A DNA stretch of 34,904 nucleotides from Butyrivibrio sp. NC2007 (GTDB taxonomy: Bacteria > Bacillota > Clostridia > Lachnospirales > Lachnospiraceae): assembly GCF_000421405.1 (NCBI RefSeq), contig NZ_ATWY01000024.1:1-34904 (forward strand), in the 5' to 3' direction. The position numbers were made by a program, and so were the translations under genes. A model generated the notes under the pieces. It was not told the origin of the DNA. It saw nothing but the letters and a program-made list of their open reading frames with translations, and ran no database searches. Within the stretch, counting starts at the first letter, position 1; the number at the start of each line of letters is the position of its first letter. Shown here piece after piece: positions 1-7,761 of this stretch.

Positions 1-415
1 CTTTTTTCATGTCCTGGGAGCGATAAGGCGGGATTTTGCCACAGATTTTCGGAGGGAGTAGCTCCTTGTGCAAGCTTTTCTCATGTCCCGGAGGCGATGA
101 AGTGCGGATTTGCCACAGATTTCAGGAAGGTGTTGGATGAGTTTGTGGCAGGAAGGGGTGTTTTGGCTTTTTGACATGTAAAACGCTTGAGCACAACCTG
201 ATTTCTGGATGATTTTTATGGCAGGGAGAAAGGAAGTGGATGCTTTGACAGGTAAAAGGCTTGAGCACAATCTTTTTTCAAGCTTTATTTTATGGCAGGA
301 AGAAGGAATACAGGCGCTTTGACAGGTAAAAGGTTTGAGTACAACCTTTTTTCAAGCTTCATTTTATGGCAGGAAGGAAGGATACAGGCCCATTGACAGG
401 TAAACGGTAGTGGGT
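1..415. repeat. Degenerate tandem repeat array, unit about 75 bp
   Basis: Similar units recur with a period of 74-76 bp. Clear unit starts are GCTTTTTGACAT at 166, GCTTTGACAGGTAAAAGG at 242, GCTTTGACAGGTAAAAGG at 316 and CATTGACAGGTAAACGG at 391. A related pair (TCATGTCC..GGAGGCGAT) starts at 1 and 76. Shared blocks are TTGACAGGTAAA, TTGAGCACAA, CAAGCTT and TATGGCAGGAAG. The array is probably cut by the window start. No convincing gene lies in 1-550. A minus-strand open frame over 7-270 merely reads through the repeats. Each unit contains TTGACA, but I see no consistent -10 box after it. Confidence 0.75.
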
Positions 416-451
416 ACAGAGGAGCCAGAGTGTTGTAGGGGATAAGTAAAA

Positions 452-508
452 CTTATAACCCGCTATAAGAACCATGTCTTTTACAAAGGAGCCGGGCTAA
501 AGCATAAT
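452..508 (+). promoter_or_regulatory. P1: LysR-type dyad operator plus sigma-A promoter
   Basis: A perfect dyad CTTATA (452-457), N6, TATAAG (464-469) lies 10 bp upstream of the -35 box TTTACA (480-485). A 17-bp spacer and the -10 box CATAAT (503-508) follow. The dyad centre falls near -55, where LysR-type activators commonly bind. The same layout recurs at 6149, 11146, 15214 and 17194. It should drive the binding protein to GNAT unit (551-6083). Confidence 0.8.
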
Positions 509-550
509 CCTAAATAACAAATTTGATTAAGTTTTGAGGAGGACAAAGAT

Positions 551-1480
551 ATGAAAAAGAATCTCATTGCTACAGTTTTAGGAACAGCGTTAGTTATTGG
601 ATCACTTACAGGTTGCGGAGAGGCAGCTACAGCTAGTGCAAATGCAGCTGATACAAAAGCAGAGGAAGCTGCAGAAAAGACAGAAAGCTCAGAAACAGAA
701 GATCAGGCACAGGCTGTTGAAGTAAAAACCATCAAGGCTGCAACAGGTGGCGGACCTAAGCCTTACGTATATGTTGGAGAGGATGATCAGCCTACAGGTT
801 ATGACATCGAGGTACTGAAGGCAGTATTCGACATTATCCCTGAATATGATCTTGAGATTGAAGTTACAGATTTCCCTTCAGTATTTGCAGGACTTAACGC
901 AGGCAACTACCAGATTGGTGTTAACAACTTCTCATACAACGAAGAGAGAGCAAGCTCATATCTATATTCACTTCCCTATGACAAAGTAAGCTACGTGTTC
1001 GTATATGGTAAGGACCAGACACCTATCACATCACTTGCAGATGCAGCGGGACTTTCATTCGAAGGTGGTGCGGGCGTATCAGTAACAAATGCGATTGAGC
1101 ACTGGAACGAGCTGAATCCTGATGCACAGATCAACATTACATACACAGAGGCAGATACAACAGTTGAGCTTCAGCACATCCAGGACGGAACAACATCCTT
1201 CGGAATCATTGATGGCCCTATGTACACAGCTTATGTTGATGAGTACGGATTTGATATCGACAAATCAAACATTCCTGAGGATGAAGTAAAGCTTATCGCT
1301 GATAATCTCTATGCATACTATATTCTTCCTAAGGATGAGACAGAGCTCAGAGATAAGATTGATGAAGCAATCAAGCAGCTCAAAGCCGACGGAACATTAA
1401 AGAAGCTCTCAGAGCAGTTCTTTGGCGGAGTTGATCAGTCACCTGAAGAAGAGATCCTTAATGCAGGAAAGACAAACTAA
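551..1480 (+). CDS. Amino acid (probably cystine) ABC transporter substrate-binding lipoprotein
   Basis: This is an extracellular solute receptor of the SBP_bac_3 family (309 aa) that hands a polar amino acid to an ABC permease. The N-terminus is a lipoprotein signal with lipobox LTGC (Cys22), followed by an Ala/Glu-rich linker to about residue 58. The ligand domain then shows the family landmark PTGYDIEVLKAVF and a C-terminal helix ending in LKKLSEQFFGG. The start is fixed by GGAGG 10 bp upstream. No permease or ATPase is adjacent. The matching pair sits at 6242-7737 under an identical promoter, which suggests one transporter encoded in two co-regulated units. Cystine or another cysteine derivative is inferred from the surrounding sulfur genes; the sequence alone does not fix the ligand. 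Confidence 0.85.
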   Translation: MKKNLIATVLGTALVIGSLTGCGEAATASANAADTKAEEAAEKTESSETEDQAQAVEVKTIKAATGGGPKPYVYVGEDDQPTGYDIEVLKAVFDIIPEYDLEIEVTDFPSVFAGLNAGNYQIGVNNFSYNEERASSYLYSLPYDKVSYVFVYGKDQTPITSLADAAGLSFEGGAGVSVTNAIEHWNELNPDAQINITYTEADTTVELQHIQDGTTSFGIIDGPMYTAYVDEYGFDIDKSNIPEDEVKLIADNLYAYYILPKDETELRDKIDEAIKQLKADGTLKKLSEQFFGGVDQSPEEEILNAGKTN

Positions 1481-1486
1481 TTAATC

Positions 1487-2008
1487 ATGAATATTACTTA
1501 TAAGACAACAAAAGAGAATATCAATTGGGAGGAGGTTGCTGAGGTCTTAAGAAGATCTCACCTCTCCGACCACTCTGCAAAAGAGCAACAGATTGTCTTT
1601 GAGAACAGCTACGCCGTCGTATTTGTATACGACGGCGAACGTATAGTAGGAGTTGCAAGGGCACTATCTGACGGACTCTTCCAGGCAGCTGTTTACAACG
1701 TTGCCCTTGATGAAGAATACCAGGGAAAGGGAATCGGAAGACAGCTCATAGGTAGGCTCCTGGAGCAGCTTAAAGGCCAGAATGTAATTCTTTATACACA
1801 CCCGCATACCGTGGAGATGTACGAGAAGTTCGGCTTTAGAAGAGCAAAGACTGCTCTGGAGCTCTTTTCCGGAACTGCGGAGCAGCTTGGGTGGATGGAA
1901 GATACAGGGCTCTTCCTACCCGAGAATTACAGATTTGAGGATGAAAAAGACAGATCCGACATGAAGGGACCAACATGGAAAAATCCCGAATCGAGGATCG
2001 AGGTATAA
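1487..2008 (+). CDS. GNAT family N-acetyltransferase (first of two in the unit)
   Basis: This 173-aa protein has the GNAT fold. The acetyl-CoA pyrophosphate loop EYQGKGIGRQL lies at about residues 77-87, preceded by the beta4 strand AAVYNVALD, and the C-terminal MYEKFGFRRAKTALELF is typical of the family. It starts 6 bp after the binding-protein stop and has only a weak ribosome site, so translation is probably coupled. By analogy with the B. subtilis ytm/yxe sulfur-salvage operons, where an acetyltransferase modifies S-substituted cysteines after uptake, it may acetylate an imported cysteine conjugate. That is inference from context. The last 25 or so residues are charged and lie outside the core fold. 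Confidence 0.85.
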   Translation: MNITYKTTKENINWEEVAEVLRRSHLSDHSAKEQQIVFENSYAVVFVYDGERIVGVARALSDGLFQAAVYNVALDEEYQGKGIGRQLIGRLLEQLKGQNVILYTHPHTVEMYEKFGFRRAKTALELFSGTAEQLGWMEDTGLFLPENYRFEDEKDRSDMKGPTWKNPESRIEV

Positions 2009-2020
2009 GGGGAGACCAAA

Positions 2021-3484
2021 ATGCCATATATAGTGCCGTTTCAGACAGTGGAGCTGTTTGAGAATACATTCAAAAAGCAGATAAATAAAACTACGGGAAA
2101 GGTTGAGGGTAGGAAATTTGTCTTTGATAAATTGTTTGGGGACGGAGAAGACAAACTACCTGTGGAGGCAGACAGGTACAGACTGATCTGGATGCCGGGA
2201 TGTCCGCATTCAAACAAGGCAGTAATCACACTGCGCCTTCTTGGCCTTGACAGAGTTATCAGCATTGGCGAAACCGGCATACTCAGAGACCCGAGAGGTT
2301 GGGTGTTCTCAGAGGACCTTGGAGAAGTTGATCCCATTCTGAAGATCCATTATCTCGATGACGCGTACTTAAAAGGAGATCCAACCTTTACCGGAAGGTC
2401 CACTGTTCCTGCAATTGCAGATGTTACAACAGGGGCGATAGTGCAAAACGACCCGGTGAATATTCCCAAATACTTTGTTCTTGACTGGAAAAAGTTCCAC
2501 AAAGAGAAAGCACCGGACCTTTATCCCGAGGCGCTTCGCGGAGAAATAGACGAGTGGAGCGACTTTATCAACAAGAAAGTAGACGCCTATGGATGCGGCT
2601 TTGCAAGAGACCAAGAGACCTTCGATGAGGCTTTTGATAACTACTTTAAGACTCTGGATACGCTGGAAGAGAGGCTAAAGGACAGGAGATTTATAAACGG
2701 AGATCACATCACACTTTCCGATATTCATCTCTATGTTGCCCTGATCCGCTTCCACATCAACTATCACCTGGTGTTTGGCGTCAACAAGAAAAGACTGCAG
2801 GACTACCCGAATCTTTGGGGATACACAAGAGACATCTATCAGACAAAGGGCTTCTATGATTATACGAAGCTTGAGCTTATCAAGAAACACTACCAGTTGT
2901 CTCCTCACATGAGAGCTAAGCTCGGTAATGTATACGGCCTTATAGGAACAGGACCTGATAATCGTCAGCTCCTTGCTCCCACAGGAAGAGAGAAGTTGTC
3001 AAAAGACCCTGAGCACAAGTTCACTTTGGAGGAAAATGCCAATGAACTTTTTGTCCATGATACTTTGGAACATGAAAAAGAATATCTTGAATATGCTCTC
3101 ATTAAGCCCATTAAAAGGGCAGCAGAGGCAACCTATCAGAACGAGCTTGAGCGATGGGCTCATCTGGAGGAAGATGCCTTTGAAAGTATCGACTACAGGC
3201 TCGGTAATTCCGAATTTCTTCTGGGAGATGAGATAAGTGAGGCAGATAAGGAGCTTTACAAGATACTTCTTCGTCACGATCACATCTACTACTATCTGAG
3301 CAAGCTAAACTTTGCCAAGGCTACCGATTATCCGAATTTGAAAAGATATATCGAAAGACTTTCAGGTATTGAAGAAATCAGGGATCAGATTGACATTGTA
3401 AAAGAAAAAGAGCAGGCCTTTCTGGAACTGCAGGATGAAAGAAACCCTTATCATCTGATATTCAGAGGACCTGAAATTATATAA
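2021..3484 (+). CDS. Glutathionyl-hydroquinone-reductase-like (Xi-class GST-like) protein with duplicated C-terminal domain
   Basis: This 487-aa member of the Ecm4/YqjG family is far longer than the usual 310-350 aa. A thioredoxin-like domain carries the active-site motif as GCPHS (Cys61), where the family normally has CPWA. The all-helical GST_C domain runs to about residue 300 and includes DYPNLWGYTRDIYQ. Residues about 350-465 repeat the GST_C pattern: GNSEFLLGDEISEADKELY and DYPNLKRYIERLSGIEEI mirror RRFINGDHITLSDIHLY and DYPNLWGYTRDIYQTKGF. No second thioredoxin fold is present. The classical NNESSE glutathione-site segment reads QNDPVNIPKY here. Classical members reduce glutathionyl-hydroquinones; the substrate and thiol of this one are unknown. 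Ribosome site AGGGGAG lies close upstream. Confidence 0.85.
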   Translation: MPYIVPFQTVELFENTFKKQINKTTGKVEGRKFVFDKLFGDGEDKLPVEADRYRLIWMPGCPHSNKAVITLRLLGLDRVISIGETGILRDPRGWVFSEDLGEVDPILKIHYLDDAYLKGDPTFTGRSTVPAIADVTTGAIVQNDPVNIPKYFVLDWKKFHKEKAPDLYPEALRGEIDEWSDFINKKVDAYGCGFARDQETFDEAFDNYFKTLDTLEERLKDRRFINGDHITLSDIHLYVALIRFHINYHLVFGVNKKRLQDYPNLWGYTRDIYQTKGFYDYTKLELIKKHYQLSPHMRAKLGNVYGLIGTGPDNRQLLAPTGREKLSKDPEHKFTLEENANELFVHDTLEHEKEYLEYALIKPIKRAAEATYQNELERWAHLEEDAFESIDYRLGNSEFLLGDEISEADKELYKILLRHDHIYYYLSKLNFAKATDYPNLKRYIERLSGIEEIRDQIDIVKEKEQAFLELQDERNPYHLIFRGPEII

Positions 3485-3499
3485 ATGTTGGAGGTATAT

Positions 3500-4546
3500 A
3501 TGCCGGAATTAGAAGCAGCTGCATGCTCACTTGCAGCACACAGAAAAAAGGTTGAAGAACAAAACAAGAATAATTCAGGATTTGGCAATGTTGCCTCATC
3601 TGAGCTTAAAAGAGAAATCGCAGATAATGGTGCTTTTGTAAGACAGAAGAACAGATTTGATACACCCTTCGGAAATGAAGAGGGTCAGCTCCCTGTAGAG
3701 GCGGGCAGATACAGACTTATCTGGACTCCGCTATGCCCCTGGGCTACAAGACAGGTCATTGCATTCGGCCTTCTCGGAATCACTGAGGATGTCATCAGTG
3801 TAGGAAAGGTTGCACCGATCAGAACCCCTAAGGGATGGGAGTTTTCACTGGATGAAGGCGGAGTCGATCCGGTACTTGGAATCCGCTACCTTCCTGAGAT
3901 ATATGCTGAGACTGATCCCGAATACCAGGGCAGAGCAACGGTTCCCACAATCGTTGATTTAAAGACCAGAAAGGTTGTTAACAACGACTATCACAAACTC
4001 ACCAACTACTGGGAGACTGTCTGGAAACCATTCTGGAAAGAGGGAGCACCTGACCTTTATCCACAGGATCTCAGAACCGGCATCGATGCTCTCAATGAAA
4101 TAATCTTTAACGAGATCAACAACGGTGTTTATAAGGCGGGATTTGCACGAACTCAGGAGCAGTACGAGCTCAATTACAAGCTTGTTTTTGACAGACTTGA
4201 CTGGCTTGAAGAGCACCTTAAGGACAACAGGTTCCTCTTCGGTGACAGACTTACCGATGCCGATATCAGACTCTATGTAACTCTTGCGCGCTTTGATACA
4301 GCCTACTACTTTGGCTTTAGGCTCAACAAGAAGCGCATCAGAGACTACGAGAATCTTTGGAATTACTCAAGAGAGCTCTATTCTATCCCGGCATTTAAGA
4401 ATGCAACGGATTTCGATGCAATAAAGAGAGGCTACCTTCTTGGTGCAAACAAAAACCCAAGTGAGATCCTTCCTCTCGGACCTGATAACAGCGTATGGGA
4501 AGAGCCAAATAACAGAGCAGAGAAATTCGGAAAACTTGTGATTTGA
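3500..4546 (+). CDS. Glutathionyl-hydroquinone-reductase-like (Xi-class GST-like) protein
   Basis: This is the second of four paralogues (348 aa). I start it at ATG 3500, which has GGAGG 5 bp upstream; an in-frame ATG at 3485 abuts the previous stop and lies before that ribosome site. The family motif CPWA is intact (Cys79), followed by RQVIAFGLLG, the cis-Pro segment RATVPTIVDL, GVYKAGFA and the GST_C signature DRLTDADIRLYVTLARFD. The segment that binds the glutathione gamma-Glu in classical enzymes (NNESSE) reads NNDYHKLTNY. The N-terminal extension carries ACSLAAHRKK, closely matched in the paralogue at 7762 (ACSIEEHRKK). The role is probably thiol transfer or reductive dethiolation in sulfur salvage; this rests on fold and context. 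Confidence 0.87.
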   Translation: MPELEAAACSLAAHRKKVEEQNKNNSGFGNVASSELKREIADNGAFVRQKNRFDTPFGNEEGQLPVEAGRYRLIWTPLCPWATRQVIAFGLLGITEDVISVGKVAPIRTPKGWEFSLDEGGVDPVLGIRYLPEIYAETDPEYQGRATVPTIVDLKTRKVVNNDYHKLTNYWETVWKPFWKEGAPDLYPQDLRTGIDALNEIIFNEINNGVYKAGFARTQEQYELNYKLVFDRLDWLEEHLKDNRFLFGDRLTDADIRLYVTLARFDTAYYFGFRLNKKRIRDYENLWNYSRELYSIPAFKNATDFDAIKRGYLLGANKNPSEILPLGPDNSVWEEPNNRAEKFGKLVI

Positions 4547-4560
4547 GGGGGATAAAAAAA

Positions 4561-5553
4561 GTGGCAGTAGTAGATCACGTTACAAATAAAGAAGTACAGC
4601 AGAACGGAAAATTTGAAAGACAACCCAACAGGTTCACAACACCTTTCGGCGATGGAGAGGGAGAACTTCCTGTAGAAGCAGGCAGATACAGACTTCTGTG
4701 GGCACCTGTGTGTCCCTGGGCCAACAGATCAATCATAGTAAGAGAGCTTCTTGGACTTGAAGATGTTATCTCAGTTGGAACCCTCGATCCTATAAGACCT
4801 GACGTTCCGTGGTCAGACTGGTCTTTTACCCTGGATGAGGATGATAAAGACCCGGTTCTTGGCATCAAGCTCCTTTCAGAGGCCTATAAAAAGGCAGACC
4901 CTGACTACGACGGAAGATTCACTGTTCCTGCGCTTGTCGATGTTACAACAGGCAAGGTCGTAAACAACGATTACTTCAATCTCACTTTGTACTTTGAGAC
5001 AAAGTGGGAGAAGTTCCACAAGGAAGGTGCACCGGATCTTTATCCGGAAGAATTAAGAGATCAGATAGATGAGCTCAACGCCTTTATCTTCCATGATGTG
5101 AATAACGGCGTATACAAGGCAGGATTTGCCAAGAGCCAGGAGGCTTACGAAGATGCATTCCATCTTGTGTTCAATGCCTTTGACAAGCTTGAGGAGAGAC
5201 TTTCGGAAAAGAGATTTCTCTTTGGCGACTACATAACCGAGTCCGACGTAAGACTCTATGTTACCTTGGCAAGATTTGATGTAGCATACTTCAACGGCTT
5301 TAGAGTAAATAAGAAGATGCTGAAGGACTATCCGAATCTTTGGGGATACGCAAGAGATCTTTATGAGGAAAAAGCCTTTGGAGGAAATACGGATTTTGAC
5401 GCGATAAAGAAGCACTATCATCTGTGCTGCCTTGAGACCAATCCGCTGAATATTCTTCCCGCAGGTCCTGATCTTTCTATCTGGAAAGAGCCTCACGGAA
5501 GAGAAAAACTTAGCGAAGATCCCGAACATAAATATAGGTCAAAAAACAGTTAA
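4561..5553 (+). CDS. Glutathionyl-hydroquinone-reductase-like (Xi-class GST-like) protein
   Basis: This is the third paralogue, about 330 aa and the most canonical in length. I choose GTG at 4561 because GAGGGGG (4545-4551) sits 9 bp upstream; the in-frame TTG at 4543 overlaps the previous stop and precedes that site. The catalytic motif CPWA is intact (Cys51), followed by FTVPALVDVTTGKVVNN, GVYKAGFA, DYITESDVRLYVTLARFD and DYPNLWGYARDLYE. The glutathione-binding Glu-Ser pair is again replaced (NNDYFNLTLY). The C-terminal GREKLSEDPEHKY matches the segment just before the extra domain of the first paralogue, which suggests local tandem duplication. Confidence 0.87.
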   Translation: MAVVDHVTNKEVQQNGKFERQPNRFTTPFGDGEGELPVEAGRYRLLWAPVCPWANRSIIVRELLGLEDVISVGTLDPIRPDVPWSDWSFTLDEDDKDPVLGIKLLSEAYKKADPDYDGRFTVPALVDVTTGKVVNNDYFNLTLYFETKWEKFHKEGAPDLYPEELRDQIDELNAFIFHDVNNGVYKAGFAKSQEAYEDAFHLVFNAFDKLEERLSEKRFLFGDYITESDVRLYVTLARFDVAYFNGFRVNKKMLKDYPNLWGYARDLYEEKAFGGNTDFDAIKKHYHLCCLETNPLNILPAGPDLSIWKEPHGREKLSEDPEHKYRSKNS

Positions 5554-5567
5554 GATAGGAGAAAACC

Positions 5568-6083
5568 ATGGACATATACAGAGTTACTAAAGATTCGCCA
5601 CAGTGGCAGCATAAAGTCTATGAATATGCAAGAACCGATGCTTTTGTTTTCGGGCAGGGGATTCCTATAGAAGCAGAATATAGTCATGATGAGCCAATTG
5701 ATGAAGATTATAAGGCAGTGATCATTGTGGATAATGGGAAGCCTGTTGCAGGTTGCAGGATTACATTTCCGGCAGATGATATCGGCAAGATCGGCAGAGT
5801 ATGCGTTACAAGAGAATATCAGAAAAGCGGAATAGGAACTCTTCTTATTGGGGAAGCTGAGAAGTGGATCCTTGAAAGAGATGTCTCAAGAATTGTGATC
5901 AATAGCCAGGACAGAGCGCAGGGATTTTATGAAAAAGTTGGATATGAGCTGGTTCCGGGGGTTGATCCGCATCCTTTTGAGAGCAGATTATCTACAGCAT
6001 ACGATGATATTCCAAGGGATTATGTACCCAAGAAGAATCCGCTCGGATTCTCATGTGTACTGGTAGAAAAGAAGATATCATAA
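5568..6083 (+). CDS. GNAT family N-acetyltransferase (second in the unit)
   Basis: This 171-aa GNAT protein shows the core strand GKIGRVCVTREYQ and the acetyl-CoA loop QKSGIGTLL (about residues 85-93), then INSQDRAQGFYEKVGYELV, a common end of the fold. It resembles the ElaA-like branch, while the protein at 1487 appears to belong to another, so the two are unlikely to be recent duplicates. It is the last gene of the P1 unit: AGGAG lies 7 bp upstream and a strong terminator follows directly. The substrate is unknown. Acetylation of a cysteine conjugate or thiol is plausible from context only. Confidence 0.82.
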   Translation: MDIYRVTKDSPQWQHKVYEYARTDAFVFGQGIPIEAEYSHDEPIDEDYKAVIIVDNGKPVAGCRITFPADDIGKIGRVCVTREYQKSGIGTLLIGEAEKWILERDVSRIVINSQDRAQGFYEKVGYELVPGVDPHPFESRLSTAYDDIPRDYVPKKNPLGFSCVLVEKKIS

Positions 6084-6088
6084 AGAAA

Positions 6089-6124
6089 AAAAGCCATGTG
6101 ACATTTGCCACATGGCTTTTTTAT
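6089..6124 (+). terminator. Rho-independent terminator of the P1 unit
   Basis: A 12-bp perfect stem AAAAGCCATGTG / CACATGGCTTTT with an 8-nt loop is followed by T-rich sequence. It lies directly after the GNAT stop and before P2. Confidence 0.9.
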
Positions 6125-6148
6125 TGGATTTTTTAGGGATAAAGAAAT

Positions 6149-6205
6149 CTTATAACCACCTATAAGAACCATGTCTTTTACAAAGATGGCGGCCTCAAGC
6201 ATAAT
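6149..6205 (+). promoter_or_regulatory. P2: LysR-type dyad operator plus sigma-A promoter
   Basis: CTTATA (6149-6154), N6, TATAAG (6161-6166), then 10 bp, -35 TTTACA (6177-6182), a 17-bp spacer and -10 CATAAT (6200-6205). It is nearly identical to P1, including the intervening GAACCATGTC. It drives the permease, ATPase, GST-like, peptidase and cysteine-synthase-like genes. Confidence 0.82.
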
Positions 6206-6241
6206 TGCATTTAATAAAACAAAGGAAACGAGGAGTGAGGT

Positions 6242-6982
6242 ATGGCTAATCTATTTGATTTCAAATTGGTATTTACACAGATACCTGATCTGCTCAGGTA
6301 TCTCCCGGTAACACTTGAACTTTCAATTATTTCAATGCTTATCGGAATTATCCTGGGACTTATACTTGCGATCATAAAGATCCGTCAGGTGCCGGTCCTT
6401 AAGCATATCGCAACATTCTTTATATCACTGATCAGAGGAACACCGATACTGGTGCAGCTCTACATCGCATACTTCGGAATCCCGATGTTCTTTAAGTGGT
6501 TCAATGCCAAGAACGGAACGGACTTCAAGGTGGCTGAGGTTTCAGGCTTTGTATACGCGGTAATCGCGCTCGGCATAAACCAGTCAGCCTATAATGCAGA
6601 GTTCATCAGAGCAGCTCTTTTATCTGTGGGAGAGGGACAAATCGAGGCAGCAAGTGCGCTGGGAATGACATACCTTCAGGCACTTCGAAGAATCATCCTT
6701 CCCGAGGCAATCACAGTTGCACTTCCCTCCCTCGGAAATTCCTTTATCTCAGTAATAAAAGGAACATCACTGGCCTTCACCTGTGCAGTGGTTGAGATGA
6801 CAGCCCAGGGTAAGATCCTCGGCGGAAGAACATACAGATACTTCGAAGTATATGTATCTCTTGCCATCATCTACTGGGTGATCACTATCATCATTGAACA
6901 GTTGTTAAAGGCAGCAGAGAAGAAGATTGCCATACCGGATCAGGTGGCAAACTACATTCCGGAAGATGAGGTAAAGGCATGA
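6242..6982 (+). CDS. Amino acid (probably cystine) ABC transporter permease
   Basis: This is an integral membrane subunit of the HisM/TcyB type (246 aa) with about five hydrophobic helices. The conserved ABC-coupling loop is visible in SAYNAEFIRAALLSVGEGQ and EAASALGMTYLQALRRIILPEA, the EAA motif of polar amino acid permeases. RGTPILVQLYIAYFGIP is another family hallmark. It overlaps the ATPase gene by 4 bp (ATGA), so the two are translationally coupled. It lacks a local binding protein; the lipoprotein at 551 shares the same promoter type and is the likely partner. Cystine is inferred from the sulfur context. Confidence 0.9.
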   Translation: MANLFDFKLVFTQIPDLLRYLPVTLELSIISMLIGIILGLILAIIKIRQVPVLKHIATFFISLIRGTPILVQLYIAYFGIPMFFKWFNAKNGTDFKVAEVSGFVYAVIALGINQSAYNAEFIRAALLSVGEGQIEAASALGMTYLQALRRIILPEAITVALPSLGNSFISVIKGTSLAFTCAVVEMTAQGKILGGRTYRYFEVYVSLAIIYWVITIIIEQLLKAAEKKIAIPDQVANYIPEDEVKA

Positions 6983-7737
6983 TACAGATAGAGGAACTTT
7001 CAAAAAGATATCACGACAATATAGTTCTTGAAGATGTTTCCCTAAACATCAACGAGGGCGACGTAATAGGAATAATCGGACCTTCGGGCACAGGTAAATC
7101 AACGCTCCTTCGCTGCATAGACCAGCTGGAGATCCCGGAGAAGGGCACAATCAACCTTGGGGAAAAGACAATTGACCTGTCCAAAAAGAATAAGAAGGAT
7201 ATAAACGAGATAAGACAGAACACGGGAATGGTCTTCCAGAGATTCAATCTCTTTGAGAAAAAGACAGCTCTGGAAAATGTAATGGAAGGTCTTATCGTAG
7301 TAAAGAAATTGTCCAAGGAAGAGGCAAGAAAAATAGCGCTGGAGGAGCTTGCAAAGGTTGGAATGACAGCCTGGGCAAATCACTATCCAAAGCATATGTC
7401 AGGCGGACAGCAGCAGAGAGTTGCAATCGCAAGAGCTCTTGCAATGAAACCGAGGCTCCTTCTTTTGGACGAGCCCACATCAGCTCTTGATCCTGAACTT
7501 GTTGGAGAGGTTCTGGATGTTATAAAAGAGATTGCCGGAAAGGGCTACACAATGCTTCTTGTATCCCACGAGATGAGTTTTGTAAGGAACGTATCAAACA
7601 GGGTTATCTTCCTCGACAAGGGACATATCGTTGAGGACGGTACACCTACAGAAGTCTTTGAGCATCCAAAGAATCAGAGGACAAAAGACTTCTTTGCAAA
7701 AATGAATTTAATGAACCAGCCGGATTACATTATTTGA
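6979..7737 (+). CDS. Amino acid (probably cystine) ABC transporter ATP-binding protein
   Basis: This is the cytoplasmic ATPase of the importer (252 aa, usual length for GlnQ/TcyC). Walker A is GPSGTGKS (residues 34-41), the Q-loop FQRFNLF, the ABC signature MSGGQQQRVAIARAL, Walker B LLLLDEPTSALDPE and the switch His is in VSHE. It overlaps the permease start by 4 bp. No C-terminal regulatory domain is present, unlike MetN at 18380. It is followed after 24 bp by the fourth GST-like gene, so import and intracellular processing are co-expressed. Confidence 0.92.
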   Translation: MIQIEELSKRYHDNIVLEDVSLNINEGDVIGIIGPSGTGKSTLLRCIDQLEIPEKGTINLGEKTIDLSKKNKKDINEIRQNTGMVFQRFNLFEKKTALENVMEGLIVVKKLSKEEARKIALEELAKVGMTAWANHYPKHMSGGQQQRVAIARALAMKPRLLLLDEPTSALDPELVGEVLDVIKEIAGKGYTMLLVSHEMSFVRNVSNRVIFLDKGHIVEDGTPTEVFEHPKNQRTKDFFAKMNLMNQPDYII

Positions 7738-7761
7738 TCATCATATCAGGAGGAGAGAAAA

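Noticed and set aside
7..270. Minus-strand open frame of 87 codons
   Set aside because: It reads through the tandem repeats, has no ribosome site or family similarity, and the repeat period varies (74-76 bp), which would shift the frame between units.
1..415. Possible CRISPR array
   Set aside because: The similarity spans the whole 75-bp unit and the copies are degenerate. There are no short identical repeats separated by unique spacers and no cas genes.
5053..5529. 158-codon minus-strand frame
   Set aside because: It is antisense to the third GST-like gene; similar antisense frames occur over the other paralogues and reflect their shared sequence.
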